From: Chondrosia reniformis
Lineage: Eukaryota > Porifera > Demospongiae > Chondrillida > Chondrillidae
Reading direction: 5' to 3'
Assembly: GCA_947172415.1 (NCBI GenBank)
Contig: OX359197.1
Span: forward strand, 2,232,001 to 2,296,000
Length of the DNA stretch: 64,000 bases
Shown here: one piece after another, positions 10,739 to 21,763 of the stretch
Layout: every line of letters begins with the position of its first letter
Numbering within the stretch: position 1 is the stretch's first letter
Notes under the pieces: model-generated
Database searches by the model: none
Told to the model about the DNA's origin: nothing
The model's input: only the letters and a program-made list of their open reading frames with translations
Translations under genes and position numbers: made by a program

Positions 10739-13700
10739 ATGTCCGAGAGGAAGGTCTTAAATGTTAGTTGGCTAACTGGTATATGCCGTCCTATCTTTAC
10801 TTCCTGTATAACGACTTGTATACGCAGCTTATCTCTTTCCTTTAGAAATATTATCCAATTGACTTTGAGTTTTATAAACTCCCCAAACTAGAACTACCCA
10901 AGGACAGGCAGTATGTAGTCAGATTGATGGCTCCCTTCACTATGAGGTAATGGCTAATCCTTTCCGCAATTGGTGAGCACGTGAATTATGACAGTTTAGT
11001 TACAGTGGCGCCCATCGTTGAACACGAAGCGTGCTTCAGTGGCCACTTAGACATTCTATGTGTAATTTAGAGCCTAGTAGTGTTTGGATGTATATCAATG
11101 GATAGTGACATTGATCGATGGTCCGAATACTAGCAAATAACTTTAAAATGGCATCACAGTTCTGGTTGACATTAGCACTGAGTAACTATAGCAAGTAACC
11201 AAAGGGGAGCCAACTCCTCTTTTTGTATGTGTTTTAATCTTCGAGATTTGTAAATTAATGTCATTGTAGTGGAATGTGCATGAATGGTCACCTCTCTTAC
11301 TTAAAGTGGCCATGTCAGAGTCCAAAAATTGATACCATATTACTTTGGATACTTTTAAACTCTGATCATCCAGTCACCTTTATAATGCAGCCAGATAAAG
11401 TCATTCTCCCAGAGGTGACTGGATTAAACAGGTTTCACTATATTCACTGAACTTTTAATGTTTTTATAAGAAGGTAGATTAATTGCTAATTTTGACTGAA
11501 AATATTTCATTCTGTAGGTGTAATACCTGTGGAGAATACATTTACAAAGGAAGAAAGTTTAACGCCAGAAAAGAAACAGTCAAAAATGAGAAATATCTTG
11601 GAATACCCATATTTCGGTTTTATATCAAGTGTACAAGATGTCTATCAGAGATTACTTTTAAAGTAAGCTTTGAGTAAGCTAAGGCGCATGCCTGGTTTGA
11701 TACAGCTTCATGCTTGTGGGAGTATTTGTAAGCAGTAGTGAGGTATCTTCTGCGGCAGCCCCTATACTGTTTGTAAGCAGTAGTGAGGTATCTTCTGTGG
11801 CAGCCCCTATACTGTTTGTAAGCAGTAGTGAGGTATCTTCTGCGGCAGCCCCTATACTGTTTGTAAGCAGTAGTGAGGTATCTTCTGCGGCAGCCCCTAT
11901 AGTGTTTGCATTTTTACTATTGCTTGTTCTGCATGCTTGTTGAATATACGTAATTTGGTTCATGTGCAACTATTGTAACACTTTATTTACATATGACTAG
12001 ATTAAGTTTACAAATAGCAGTATTTGGGAGGTTAAAATCTGTAGCTAAGTTTATCCTTATGTCATTCTTTATGATTGCAAGGATACCGAATTATAAAGAT
12101 ATTGTATGATTTTAGGAAGCCTGTCAAACTCCAATTACCATAGGATGGGTTTTAGTTGCGATGGAAAATTATCTAGAGCATTTGTCTGCTTCCAACAGTC
12201 TTCCAAAAACAGAAGAAACGGTCTTCCATCTCATGTTACCGGAGAAGTGAACAAATCGGAATCAAAGTTTGAATTTGAATACAAAACGCAATTATGGAAC
12301 TCGCAATTGGTCCTGGAAGTAAATAATGCAATTATTTAACCCCGCAATTAAAACCCATCCTATGGTACCTGTCTCTTACACACTCTTTCAATTTGAGTGT
12401 TCAATTAAGGATCAGTCAATCGTTATATTTTCAAACTGAATTTTGTAATCTGAAACAAGCTATATATTGTTAGAGACTCTTTCTCTTGTGTCCTGGAGCA
12501 CATTGTGGGACTTGTAGACCTGTTAAATGTGTGGTTTGTCTTATGGTTGTCTGTTTGGAGTGTGATGCAGGACCAGGTGGGGCTGTTCAGATGTATTTCC
12601 TGAAACGCTTATAGAAATCTATACATACCATCGCAAGTCCTAATCTGTTAAAACTCATACTACAGCTAATCCTTATTTTCTGCCTATAGTGGCCAATCCC
12701 CCATTTAAGGTCCCCCTTTATCATACCCCTATATACAAGCTGGGGTGGTATAACAAAAACCATCTGTATATCAATTAAGAGGTATGTTATTGTTCATACC
12801 TCCTAGGCTCTTAGCAGCCATGAAGAGACGCATGTTGATGGCAGCGCATATCATAAGACTTTTTTTGGAGTTAATGTACCATGAGATTGGACAGCCAGTG
12901 GCAATGGAACAGATACACAAACATAGCTGACAGGTATACTTGCCATCAACTACTATAGTCCTGACGGTCGTCCTCCTTGCTCTCCTGGTGGTCCTGATGG
13001 TCATCCTCCTTGCTCTCCTGGTGGTCCTGATGGTCATCCTCCTTGCTCTCCTGGTGGTCCTGATGGTCATCCTCCTTAATTGCTCTCCTGGTGGTCCTGA
13101 TGGTCATCCTCCTTGCTCTCCTGGTGGTCCTGATGGTCATCCTCTTTGCTCTCCTGGTGGTCCTGATGGTCATCCTCTTTGCTCTCCTGGTCATCCTGAT
13201 GGTCATCCTCCTTGCTCTCCTGGTCATCCTGATGGTCATCCTCTTGCTCTCCTGGTCATCCTGATGGTCATCCTCCTTGCTCTCCTGGTCATCCTGATGG
13301 TCATCCTCCTTGCTCTCCTGGTGGTCCTGATGGTCATCCTCCTTGCTCTCCTGGTGGTCCTGATGGTCATCCTCCTTAATTGCTCTCCTGGTGGTCCTGA
13401 TGGTCATCCTCCTTGCTCTCCTGGTGGTCCTGATGGTCATCCTCTTTGCTCTCCTGGTCGTCCTGATGGTCGTCCTCCTTGCTCTCCTGGTCATCCTGAT
13501 GGTCATCCTCCTTGCTCTCCTGGTCATCCTGATGGTCATCCTCCTTGCTCTCCTGGTCATCCTGATGGTCATCCTCCTTGCTCTCCTGGTCATCCTGATG
13601 GTCATCCTCTTTGCTCTCCTGGTGGTCCTGATGGTCATCCTCTTTGCTCTTCTGGTATCCTGATGGTCATCCTCCTTGCTCTTCCACATCTTTGTCTTCC

Positions 13701-16700
13701 TCTTCCTCATCAGCCTCACTGTCTTGTTCGTCCTCATTAACACAAGCTTCATTGTTGTCCACTTCTTCATTGTCATCGACACTCGCAAAAGGGTCCTGCA
13801 AAAATTTGTCAGGATTGCCGCTAGCCTTTACCTTCTTCATCTCCTCTTCCAGCCTGCTTCTGGTAGCTGCACCAGGCTGTCCTGCTTTCAGGAAGTGGAT
13901 TTTGTTTTCCTCACTGCCATCTGTTGAGGTGGTGATTGTACATGACACGAAGGAGTCTTTCACCATTTGAACGGGAACTGCTTCCCAACAGGACTTCACT
14001 CACTTACAAAGCAAACTGTGAGATGGAGCTTTCAAAATTCTTCATTGCATGTACTGATGGCCAGCTGGTTCAGTGAGCCAGCATCGTAGTGGTTTCACAT
14101 GTTGCTTCTGAAGCAAGCATTCCACACCACATCAGGAGCCTGAATGAACTTAGTGCATCCTCCAGGAACAGGAACTGATGTGTGCAGACGTAGACATGCT
14201 CTTTCTGCTCGAGCAGATGCACTGGTGTGGCAATGGTATGCATCCCATACAAGAAATCGTTTGGTGAACGAAAGGGAACCAGTAATGCTGTGCAAGTAGT
14301 GGGTGAGAGAGTCATTCATTCATTGGAGCTGAAGCATACCACAATGCCAGGAATTTGCTGGAGATCTTTGATGAGCCATGTACCTCTACCCTTTAATACA
14401 AAAAAGGGCTTCATCTTTGTTCCTTTGGCTTGTACTATGAGAATGACTGTGAAATGACTCTTCGCCTGCCATGTTGAGATTTGAGCAACACAGAACTTTC
14501 ACCAGTATGTGCAACAGTGGTGTCTGAGGGCATATCCATCCAGCATACTGTCTCATCCATGGTGAAGATAGAAGATCCAAGAAAGGAAAGGCAAGCAAGC
14601 AATGCCAGATGCAGTCAGTTTCAGTAGGTTGATCTTGTCTGGACAGAAGAGTCGGGCAACCTTGAAGGCAGCCATTGGAGCTTTAAGCCATTGGAGTTTT
14701 AAGGCTGCGTTGCAATTACTGTCAAAAGTCGTCCAGACCAGGCTGTATGCAGGCTTTGGCATATGCCTCTAGCTGCAACTAGACTTGTGGGGAAGGTGCA
14801 TGCAACACTCTTAACAACAGTCTGTACATTAGGGCTGCTTGCAACATGTATACAGATGCATGTACAGTCTTCATAGCATGTGAAAGCCAAGGTTCCATTC
14901 TTTTCGAGGTTGTACATTTACAAAAGCCTCACCATAGTCAATGACAGCAGTCAGTTTAAGCTTTAGAAGTCCAATCTTCTACAAATCCTTAAAGAAGGAG
15001 AGAAGCATTGGTCTAGTGCTAGGACCAACATCTTCATTCTTCTGTAGGAAGGGTTCAACATCCCCAAACTCTACAATCAGCTGATGTCAGACCATTTGCT
15101 CCACAATTGAGTTACACTGTAGGTGGCCATAGATCGTCCAGTTTGCTCTAATTTTGCTTTAGGACTATGTGCAAACAGCATACGCCAATGTATAAATGGG
15201 AGTTAATTGCACTGAGCCATGCAAAGGCTATGATGGTAAGCAAAATAATCACTGGAAATTATTACGCCAAGCCAACCACAGTCCCCCAGCCAAGATTAGA
15301 CTTTGGTTACTTGGCTGGTTTGACGTAATACTTTCCAGTAATTATTTTTGCTTATCAGCATAAGCCAAACTCTGACAGATTAGGAGTCCTCCACCTCCTA
15401 CATGATCTAGTGTATGAGAGAAGCACCCTACATACATCCAAGATGTTAGAGTATATCACCTTTAATGTTGGCATGGCAACACCATTCACTGAAGCATGGT
15501 CTCATATTGAAGTAATAAGCTGATCTGGACCTATATCTTATAATATAGGCTGGTGTAAATGTATACATTCCTTAAATTGTTATACCTGTTTTCCTCTATC
15601 ATTTGTATGGTTCATCTTTCGACTTTTTGAACATCTAAAGATGCAGTTTGGTATATCTTTTGCCATGTCAAACTCTATCTTCGGATGCTGAAAATCAAAA
15701 GATGAACCATCCAAATGATAAGTTTGTATTCTATTTAACTGTTTCTCTTTTAAGACTGATCCGAAAAATACAGATTATGCTCCTGAGCATGGAGCAGTGA
15801 GAACATTTCAGGCTGAAAAACTGGCTGAACAGCAGGTCCTGGACCAGCAAAGAGAAAAGGAGGAAGAAGAAGCAAATGATCCTATGCTTGTAAGTGACTC
15901 CTTTTAGTGGTCTTAATGTCTGGTATACTGCAGATATATGAGCCAGTTTGTTTTACACCAATTAAATTAAATCTGTACACCTAAAGCCTATTAAATTAAA
16001 TCTGTACACCTAAAGCCTATTAAATTAAATCTGTACACCTAGAGCCTATTAAATTAAATCTGTACACCTAGAGCCTGTTCTATTTAGGACTATGAATATA
16101 TAATATATATATACATATATATATATAGGACTATTTGAACACGCATGTGTATACCTTTTTTAGGCTCTTGAGCACCGAACAAGGGATTCCAAAAGGGAGA
16201 TGGATGTATTGGATGCACTTGAAGAGATTAGAGACCAAAATGCAAGATTTGAGCAAGGTATTGTTTACATGGTTGAATTACTGGTAGAATTTATTAAGAT
16301 TGAAAGCTTTGAAATAAAATACTAATTAGTATCTGATAGTTGACTTTCCCTTCCATTTTTGCAAAACGAATTACACCTTTTTGGGAAACATCAGTAGCCA
16401 TTAGAACCAAACGATATAGACTGCCAATCCCCAATCTGTATCTGAATCTGTGTGTTAACAATCTTAATAGTGGGATAGTGGGTATAGTGATTTGTGTACA
16501 CTGACCCAATATATTTGCTGGGGGGAGGGGAGTGAACAGGTACCGTTTGATTATGTGGGGTTTACAGGTTGATGGAAGTTTTCTTCATCCCTATTCATTG
16601 TGTTGATGGCTGACATAATAATTCCAGGAAGCATATTTATGTATATGATAATAATATAGATCTAATAGTGTGACACTTTGCATCGCTGTCAATGCTATGT

Positions 16701-17992
16701 GATTTCAACGTTGTGTGCTCAGTGCTGATTGTACCAGATTTCCACTTATTGAGTCAGTGGATCCGTGTCCATCTGGTTCGGCCGATGTACGTACCTTGGG
16801 ACAGAAAAGGAGCTTTGTTAACCACACCTGCTTATTGTTGTAGTTGAATATGGTGCTTTAGTTTGACTAATGCATGCCTCAATGACTGATGTGGTCGGAA
16901 GCACATCAAACCTTATATGTACGTACTGTAATACAATATATACAATAAAATGTTTATAAAATAAGGATTCTTTCTAATTTAATTATGAACATTTCACCTT
17001 AATGGATCTTCGTACACAACTGTATTCATGTGTTTTGTCATACTTCAAACTGTGACTGCTAAATGGCTTCTGTAATTTTGACTGGTTCTCCAGAATTCTT
17101 GAAAATGTGGCCTCAAGCATAATTAAGCAGCCAAAATCATGGTCTTATACTTACAGTTCTTTTCCATCACCACTAGTACTATATCATACCTCCCATTTTT
17201 TTGATAGGCTAATTATATTGCTCACAGTGTTTTTTAGTTTGTGGCCATATTGGTAGGTGCGAGATGACAACTTCAGAGATTCTGAAATTCATTTCATTGT
17301 TTCTATGACTTGCTCATACGTAGTTGATTTAAATGCTATACTAAAGCATTATCAGGATGAGGAGAAACTACATTTGGAAAAGCAAGAGCATGAAGATGAA
17401 GAATTAGTCCAGTCCATTTTTCATGGTAGTAGCATAGTAAAAAGATTAGACGACAATAACAGTTCTGAAGATGAGGAAAGAGTTCCTTCTAAAGACCAAA
17501 GTGCTTCTTTGAAAAGGCCTTCAACTGATTTTTTAGGTAAGTATGTAATCTGTGCATGCTTGGCTCAAAATTAAGAGTTGATCTGTACTGCTTAGTTGAT
17601 GGTGAAGTAAGTTCAGTGCAAGCAAAGAAAAAGAAGTTTTCCACTAGAACAGCACTTTCTGCATTGATAAAGAAACACACCAATGGTAAGTCACTGCTCA
17701 ATTGTTTTTAATTTCCTATGCATGTGTATTCCTGTAAAGATGATGGTTATTACGTACATGCATATGCGTATGTACATAGCTGTTGATATAGCTGTTGATA
17801 AAAAGTGAAGAAGAATCAAAAGATATAGATAAATATTGTATTTCCTTGTTAGACTCTGAAGGAAATCATAGTCCTGCAGAAGTGACACTGTCTTCAGTTA
17901 AACCAAGTACTACTGAAAGAAAGACTGTATCTACAGGACTTGGCCTAGTTGGGTCTTATTCAGATAGTGACAGTACTAACTCCAATGACTAG
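10739..17992 (+). CDS. YJU2: YJU2/CCDC94 splicing factor (CWC16 family)
   Basis: Eight exons: 10739-10762, 10846-10946, 11518-11662, 15755-15889, 16164-16257, 17324-17536, 17596-17685 and about 17811-17992; the last acceptor is the least certain. The protein starts [15 protein letters not shown] and matches the family along its length: [18 protein letters not shown], the zinc-binding pairs CNTC and CTRC around [15 protein letters not shown], then [19 protein letters not shown], a coiled coil with [18 protein letters not shown], the segment [16 protein letters not shown], an acidic tail and the ending [19 protein letters not shown]2 joins the catalytic spliceosome and helps branching, the first step of splicing, in the nucleus. 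The third intron (11663-15754) is swollen by mobile DNA. The reading frame looks intact. Confidence 0.93.
11724..11905. repeat. 45-bp tandem repeat, 4 copies
   Basis: The unit starts gtttgtaagcagtagtgagg and is nearly identical in all four copies. It begins about 60 bases after the third YJU2 exon and is intronic; frames through it on either strand are an effect of the 45-base period. Confidence 0.9.
12136..12367. mobile_element. MITE with 25-bp terminal inverted repeats
   Basis: The left end taccataggatgggttttag is matched by its near complement ending at 12367. The 232-base inside has no transposase, so the element is non-autonomous. It lies in the third YJU2 intron. Confidence 0.8.
12955..13675. 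repeat. 33-bp minisatellite, about 22 units
   Basis: Units read ctctcctggtggtcctgatg then gtcatcctccttg, with gg/at and single-base variants and two larger blocks that repeat the same order of variants. On the minus strand one frame reads ([11 protein letters not shown])n. The array directly abuts the acidic tail of the transposase remnant at 13676-15120, so it probably grew from that tail. Long frames on both strands come from the 33-base period. Confidence 0.9.
13676..15120 (-). pseudogene. pogo/Tigger-like DDE transposase remnant
   Basis: All three catalytic aspartate contexts of the pogo family are visible on the minus strand, in different frames: [15 protein letters not shown] near 14557, [10 protein letters not shown] near 14245 and [10 protein letters not shown] near 14133. 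The C-terminal part [17 protein letters not shown] followed by [10 protein letters not shown] is at 14000-13900, and a strongly acidic tail follows. Stops and shifts between these blocks make it inactive, and the N-terminal DNA-binding part is not recognisable. Pogo transposases cut and paste elements into TA sites. It sits antisense in a YJU2 intron. Confidence 0.8.
15237..15355. mobile_element. small fold-back MITE
   Basis: The left arm taagcaaaataatcactgga continuing to the ccagccaag segment is matched by an inverted arm ending in tttttgctta. A related half-element with cttgggtggttggcgtaata occurs near 43025-43060. No coding content. Confidence 0.7.
15598..15720. mobile_element. fold-back element, ggttcatctttcgac family
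   Basis: The arms atggttcatctttcgacttt and ttgattttcagcatc-type sequence form an inverted repeat of about 35 bases. The same family occurs at 41066-41188 and 63440-63538. In this copy the central hammerhead-like motif is too worn to read. Confidence 0.65.
15961..16076. repeat. 29-bp tandem repeat, 4 copies
   Basis: The unit begins attaaattaaatctgtacac, within the fourth YJU2 intron. Confidence 0.85.
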
Positions 17993-18689
17993 GACTGGTG
18001 ATTTTACAGAGGTGCACGTATATAATATGACATTGTATAACTTGTATTCTGCAGGTACATGTCTGTGAGTGTTAATCATTGCTGGAAATATTATATACAT
18101 ACATACTAATGTCAGTTCCTCTGATTCCTAGCCCCTTAACTTGACCAACAACGAATGAGTTTAAATCTTAACTTAGCTTAACTGATTGCAAACTAAGGAG
18201 CAAATAGTACTCTTATTAACTTGATTATTGTCCTCTATATGAGCATCCTTTTGCTACACAAAAAATGCTAAATATATGCTTAATACATAACTTAAAAAGG
18301 CTCTTTACCAGAAAAACATCACTTATTTGTTTCTACATTGTTTTCAGTAATCAATTAGACAAATGAAATTCCTATGCATGAGACATAGCCACTATTACTT
18401 CAATTTTTGAGAAGAAACTGCTGCATTTTCAATAACCTAATTAGTTACAAGTTATAGACAAACCATGATTAAATACAGCCAGAACAGTTCTGTGACACTT
18501 ACCACATAATGAAGAAACTTTTGGTAACTTTGAGAAAAGATTGCAGTGCGGTTATTGTATATATAGTTAGAACTTGTCATGACTTAATATATATAGTTAT
18601 AATACATTTCATGTATACAATATATCACATCAAGTGACAAGAAATGGATCAAGACTGTTTATGCACATAATCCTGTAAATCCATCAAAA
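17993..18689. other. convergent intergenic spacer
   Basis: The region lies between the ends of YJU2 (plus) and sulfotransferase A (minus). It is AT-rich and should hold both 3' untranslated regions; I see nothing else in it. Confidence 0.5.
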
Positions 18690-20188
18690 TTAGGAATAAG
18701 TTTGTTCTTTCCATAGATAATGCTCATCATTAACTAATGTGGCTAGCTGCTTATTGTAAGGTGTAAAGAATTCAACTAATATCCTTTCTGTCTCAGGACT
18801 CATATAAAGTGAGCTGTTTGAATATGCTGAAACTCCTTGGTTTTCATAATCAAAAGTTCCTGTCACAGGATGTGTGATGCCATTAACTGGCCATGGAAGG
18901 TCTAAAAAACTGGCAAGTTGATGCAAAATTTTGCTATGATTGCTAAGTTCTTCAGTTCGAATGAGAAGAAATCTCTCCTTAGGAATGTAATAAAGCCAGT
19001 AATACAATGAATAGTAATAGATTGAGCTTCCCAGTGGGAGAAAGATGCAGCTAGGTATCCTCTTGTCAGGTACAATGTGATTTTTGTAATCATATATACA
19101 CATACTACCATCACCTTGAGTAAGCTCCATGCACTTATTGAAGGCAGTTGTGTGTTGTAATACTGCTAAATGCAACCAGTATCTTCTCACTTTGTCATCA
19201 TTAAGAGCCCCCTTCTTTTTCAAGCTTATAAAACATCCTTTATTAAAGTAGTAAAAACCCGACCAAACTAAAAGGACTGGATCTCTCATTACAATTATAT
19301 ACCTTTGTTGCTTGAAGAGTTGGGAGTACATATATGGCATAAACCCCGGTAACACAGAAGTAGTAGTTGCTCTAAATGGCAAACGGTAAGCTGCTAAAAC
19401 ACTGCAATCACCAGTTATCATGTTGGTATATTTGCTAATATTAAAGGCAGCTGGAACAAAATGAGCAAGATAGCGCTTAAAATATAACGAACTTAGCGGT
19501 TCAGCTGTCTTGTAAGGATACCATGTCCACCAATGCAGCTCCTTTTTTCAGGTCTAGCAAACATTTTGATTGTTGTTATTAAGGAATAAAGTGAGGTAGT
19601 TCCTGTTTTAGCATAACCCAGTAGAAAGAAATAAGGCAGGCAATAAAGGTATCTTTCTCGACTGCTTTCGGAATGTGCTCTTATTGCAATTGGAACACGC
19701 AAGTAAGAAGTCGGGCGTCTCACTAGGTATTTCTCTTTTAGTTTAACTGAGTTTTCGTCTTTCTGGCTGACACCGGAAAATTGGAGGCGTTTAAAAGCAG
19801 AAGGTATCCGTAAGTCGGAATACCAACACGGATTTCTAAATTCGGAGATGTACTCATCCGGCAGATGGGACTTCAGGGATACTATATATTCATCCATTAT
19901 CAACAGTTTCTGATGTAATTTGTTTTCCAGTGGCAAATTACGAACGTTCTCCACTAAGTATTTTTGAATACCAGTTGATGGTGATTGAGTCGTTATCTTA
20001 CTTTCGACAGTAGTTGCAAGTGCATGCGGTGTGCTTGGAAAATGAGATTCACTGACACTCACCACTTCGTTAGATATATCCACCTCGCTCAAGTGGCTAC
20101 CAGTCTGTAGTACAAAGACTATTGACAAAGAAATAACAGCAAGCGCAAGGAGATGATGCTTGAAGCGACACGCTAATATTCCATACAT
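18690..20188 (-). CDS. CHST15-like carbohydrate sulfotransferase, copy A, frameshifted
   Basis: This is a near-identical paralogue of copy C (31414-32907) and would move sulfate from PAPS onto a glycosaminoglycan in the Golgi. The N-terminal part (20188 to about 19540) has the membrane anchor LLALAVISLSIVFVLQ and the PAPS-binding motif GYAKTGTTSLYSL. The C-terminal part (from 19421) holds the second PAPS site VMRDPVLLVWSGF and the ending FFTPYNKQLATLVNDEHYLW. The two halves are in different frames: near 19540 copy A has six T in a run where copy C has seven. The rest of the frame is clean, so this could be a very recent knock-out or a base-calling error in a homopolymer. No introns. Confidence 0.8.
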
Positions 20189-20548
20189 GCAAAGACAGGA
20201 TTTTTGAGAGTTTAGAATCGTTAACTGATCCAGACCACAAACCCTGTGTCCCTGACTAATTAAATATAACTTGTTGCAGTTGCGAATATGGCTTCATTTC
20301 CCACTTTCCTTGATCAACAATTGTCACTATTGGTGTCATGATATATGTGGCGTATAGAGTTTTCGCCATAGATACTCACTAACTGTTCTTCTCTCAAGCC
20401 CGAATTCTTCCCCTAACTAGTACTGGTGCTGAGTTGGCTTTGGTTTTCTCTTCTATCAAACTTTTCTAAGCTCTTTGTAAAGTCGATTTCCGGAATAGGA
20501 AGTATGCCGGATAATACAAGGTAGTTTGTATGCAAATTCGTCGAATTA

Positions 20549-21000
20549 CAGTGTAACCTCACTTATCCGAACCCTTGTGGTCAGTTGAATTGAAACATGT
20601 GTTCGGATAATTGAAAGGTTCGGATAACTGAAGCTACCATTGATTATAATAACATGAATATGTTTATGCATTACATGTAAAGCACAAATAAGGATTAATA
20701 TTGTGCTCTTTATCCGCAATTACCGTCAACGAATACTTTTCAACATCTTAATACAGTGGGCTCTGGTTTAACCGACAACCTAATTTAACCGAACGAAATC
20801 GACTGAAATCGATCTAAATCGTATTCCCCGTAATACTTTAGGCCCTCGTATATCCGACCTCGGTTTATCCGTATCCGTATACACTAAAATGGCAGAAGCA
20901 CTGGGTTCATTCGGATAAGCGAGGGTTCGGATAATCGAGGTTGTATATAAAAATTGCGGATTATTTAGGAGTCGGATTACTGAGGTGTTCCACTGTAGCT
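20549..21000. mobile_element. pogo/Tigger-type MITE, nested
   Basis: The left end cagtgtaacctcacttatcc and the right end ggattactgaggtgttccac, complementary to it, are typical of pogo/Tigger termini with TA flanks. Further ttcggataa-type ends inside (20758-20945) show at least one nested related copy. In the paralogous spacer at 27365-28400 only the right end survives beside a LINE. Confidence 0.75.
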
Positions 21001-21014
21001 TTAATGAAATGATA

Positions 21015-21360
21015 GAGTTTATCTTTTAGATGACTCTCAGGGTCAAAACGTTCGACCTTAGCTTTTGGTTGGTTTGAATTTATCGATGGATCAGTGGACC
21101 TTTTATAGACACCTTTTCCCGCCCTCTTCAGTTCCTGTCACATGATCTACACTTCCTGTCACATGATCTCTAACCGGAAGAGAAGAGGAGGAAGCATAAA
21201 TATGTTTCCAGGAATGCTGTAGAATGATTCTTTGGTCTAAGTTCATTCTGACCTGACATTGCTGGATCCTTAGTGCTTCCTTGACTCTCCTCATATGCCA
21301 ATTGTTCCCCTTCATTTTTTGATGCTCAAAGAATCGAAGGATGTACCATTTAAAGGTGAG
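21015..21360. repeat. fold-back repeat with worn hammerhead-like motif (copy in unit A)
   Basis: The sequence shares gactctcagggtcaaaacg and the following 80 bases with 28440-28645 but has lost the CTGATGA part by a small deletion. The right part keeps the inverted end gatgctcaaagaatcgaagg, which the other copy lacks; the two copies have lost different halves. Confidence 0.6.
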
Positions 21361-21763
21361 TTCAACAGTTAGCAGAAATCCTTACGCTATTATGATAGGG
21401 TTTGTTTTGTGATCATAAATGAACTGTGGCAACACATGTATATATGTTTAAATAATGTCACAAACAAATCTCTGGCTGTTCAGGATATTATGAAGACATT
21501 GCATCACATCACATGGGACCGTATGCAAGCCACCATCATAACCCAGGAAACTCATAAATTGAAGAGGAAAACTGGGTAATGCTGATTCAGAAAATTAATT
21601 CCTGCATCAATATCGATTCAGGAATACATTTAGATCCTCTTTATATATATATTACAATTTAAGCCAGTTTCAGAAGATTATGCATACAGATCAGTTTTGC
21701 AAATTATGTATGTATATAGGGAAAGCTTATTAAGTATATATGTCAAGTTTCTGTATTGTTTAA

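Noticed and set aside
11710-11969. Alanine/serine-rich frames just after YJU2 exon 3
   Set aside because: They come from the 45-base tandem repeat inside the intron.
12940-13788. Collagen-like frame [11 protein letters not shown] on the plus strand
   Set aside because: The same minisatellite is open on both strands and follows a transposase remnant; the proline/glycine pattern is not a true G-X-Y repeat.
17257-17323. Longer version of YJU2 exon 6 beginning at 17257
   Set aside because: The acceptor before 17324 joins EQ to VDLNAIL, matching the family; the extra residues have no counterpart.
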